The notes beneath the pieces were generated by a model. It saw nothing but the letters and a program-made list of their open reading frames with translations. It was not told where the DNA came from and did not search any database. Below, piece by piece: positions 14,582 through 15,016 of a stretch of 15,016 nucleotides of DNA. Source of the DNA: an uncultured Collinsella sp. (GTDB lineage: Bacteria > Actinomycetota > Coriobacteriia > Coriobacteriales > Coriobacteriaceae). The DNA is taken from contig CAUAEH010000051.1 in the NCBI GenBank assembly GCA_958427975.1, positions 1-15,016 on the forward strand, written 5' to 3'. Each line of letters begins with the position of its first letter. Positions within the stretch are counted from its first letter, which is position 1. The translations under genes and the position numbers were made by a program.

Positions 14582-15016
14582 ATGAGGGTCGTCAACGACT
14601 TTACATCGAAGACCGATGAGGGGACGTCGCGTCGCGGCTTTATGGCTTCGGGCTTGGCTCCCTTTGGTGCCATGCCTCGCATTGATTACATTTGCGCCAA
14701 CGGGCTGTTCCGGCGGCACCTGGGCAACATTGCACAGTTGGAATCGGGGCGCATCTTCTGCCGCCACGGTATTGACCATCTTCTCGATGTCGCTCGCATT
14801 ATGTGGATCAAGAATCTCGAGGAACAGCTCGAATTTGACCGCGAAGTCATCTACGCCACGGCGCTTCTTCACGATATCGGCAAAGATGAACAGTATGAAT
14901 CGGGTATATCCCATGATGTTGCAAGCGAACGCGTCGCTGATGCGATTCTCGGCGGCATGCCCGATGATGTGGCGTTTGAGCCGGCCGATGCCGCAGCCAT
15001 TAAGACGGCCATTCTG
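14582..15016 (+). CDS. HD-domain metal-dependent phosphohydrolase (5' part)
   Basis: Runs off the window end; 145 codons are visible without a stop. The HD fold is shown by CRHGIDHLLDVARI (H62, H66) and ALLHDIGK (H97, D98), with a later SHDVASERVADAIL (H111, D112). HD proteins hydrolyse phosphate esters of nucleotides and related compounds. It starts one base after folE, and its ATG has no good ribosome site, consistent with coupling to folE; in-frame ATGs at codons 21 and 31 are alternatives. The setting suggests a pterin or folate role, possibly on dihydroneopterin phosphates, by analogy with archaeal MptB, an HD enzyme acting after a GTP cyclohydrolase. This is inference only. Confidence 0.8.
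   Translation, partial: MRVVNDFTSKTDEGTSRRGFMASGLAPFGAMPRIDYICANGLFRRHLGNIAQLESGRIFCRHGIDHLLDVARIMWIKNLEEQLEFDREVIYATALLHDIGKDEQYESGISHDVASERVADAILGGMPDDVAFEPADAAAIKTAIL

Overview
The window looks like an anaerobic, moderately high-GC actinobacterium of the class Coriobacteriia, most likely Collinsella or a close relative. This is inferred from an oxygen-sensitive class III ribonucleotide reductase with its activase, an actinobacterial-type GH13 alpha-glucosidase, an RsbU/STAS/anti-sigma regulatory pair, and GC-rich, C/G-ending codons beside AT-rich tRNA promoters. No 16S or database search supports it. Every gene lies on the + strand.

Layout. (1) 2-3583: the end of oppB, then oppC, oppD and oppF, tightly packed and forming an oligopeptide ABC importer without its binding protein in view. 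(2) 3584-4175: a gene-free stretch with two long stem-loop elements facing each other, tandem GC-rich hairpins between them, and the tRNA-Leu promoter. (3) 4176-7498: tRNA-Leu(GAG), a terminator, a PAS/GAF/PP2C (RsbU/SpoIIE-like) phosphatase, and a protein fusing a STAS antagonist to an anti-sigma kinase. Together these look like a partner-switching module. (4) 7544-10157: tRNA-Gly, tRNA-Cys, tRNA-Gly, a GH13 glucosidase, tRNA-Gly and tRNA-Val. The three Gly genes are identical, and all of these tRNAs except Gly copy 3 are followed by a terminator hairpin. (5) 10158-13956: a NrdR-type box and promoter, a structured leader of about 220 nt, nrdD, a 426-bp gap with a second facing pair of stem-loop elements, and nrdG. 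(6) 13957-15016: folE and the first 145 codons of an HD-domain hydrolase.

The most interesting observation is a family of four large imperfect palindromes (E1 3600-3726, E2 3907-4031, E3 12960-13097, E4 13276-13359). The stems have unrelated sequences yet pair almost perfectly. The unpaired internal-loop bases are conserved: about GTCCTCGGACATGC on the 5' side and CTGCGGA on the 3' side. This pattern of compensatory change points to selection on a folded RNA or single-stranded DNA. In both intergenic regions the elements form a + then - pair with nearly the same gap (180 and 178 bp).

A second recurrent signal is a palindrome close to ACTTTTTTGAAAAAAGT. It lies exactly 2 bp upstream of the -35 box (TTGC) of three separate tRNA promoters.
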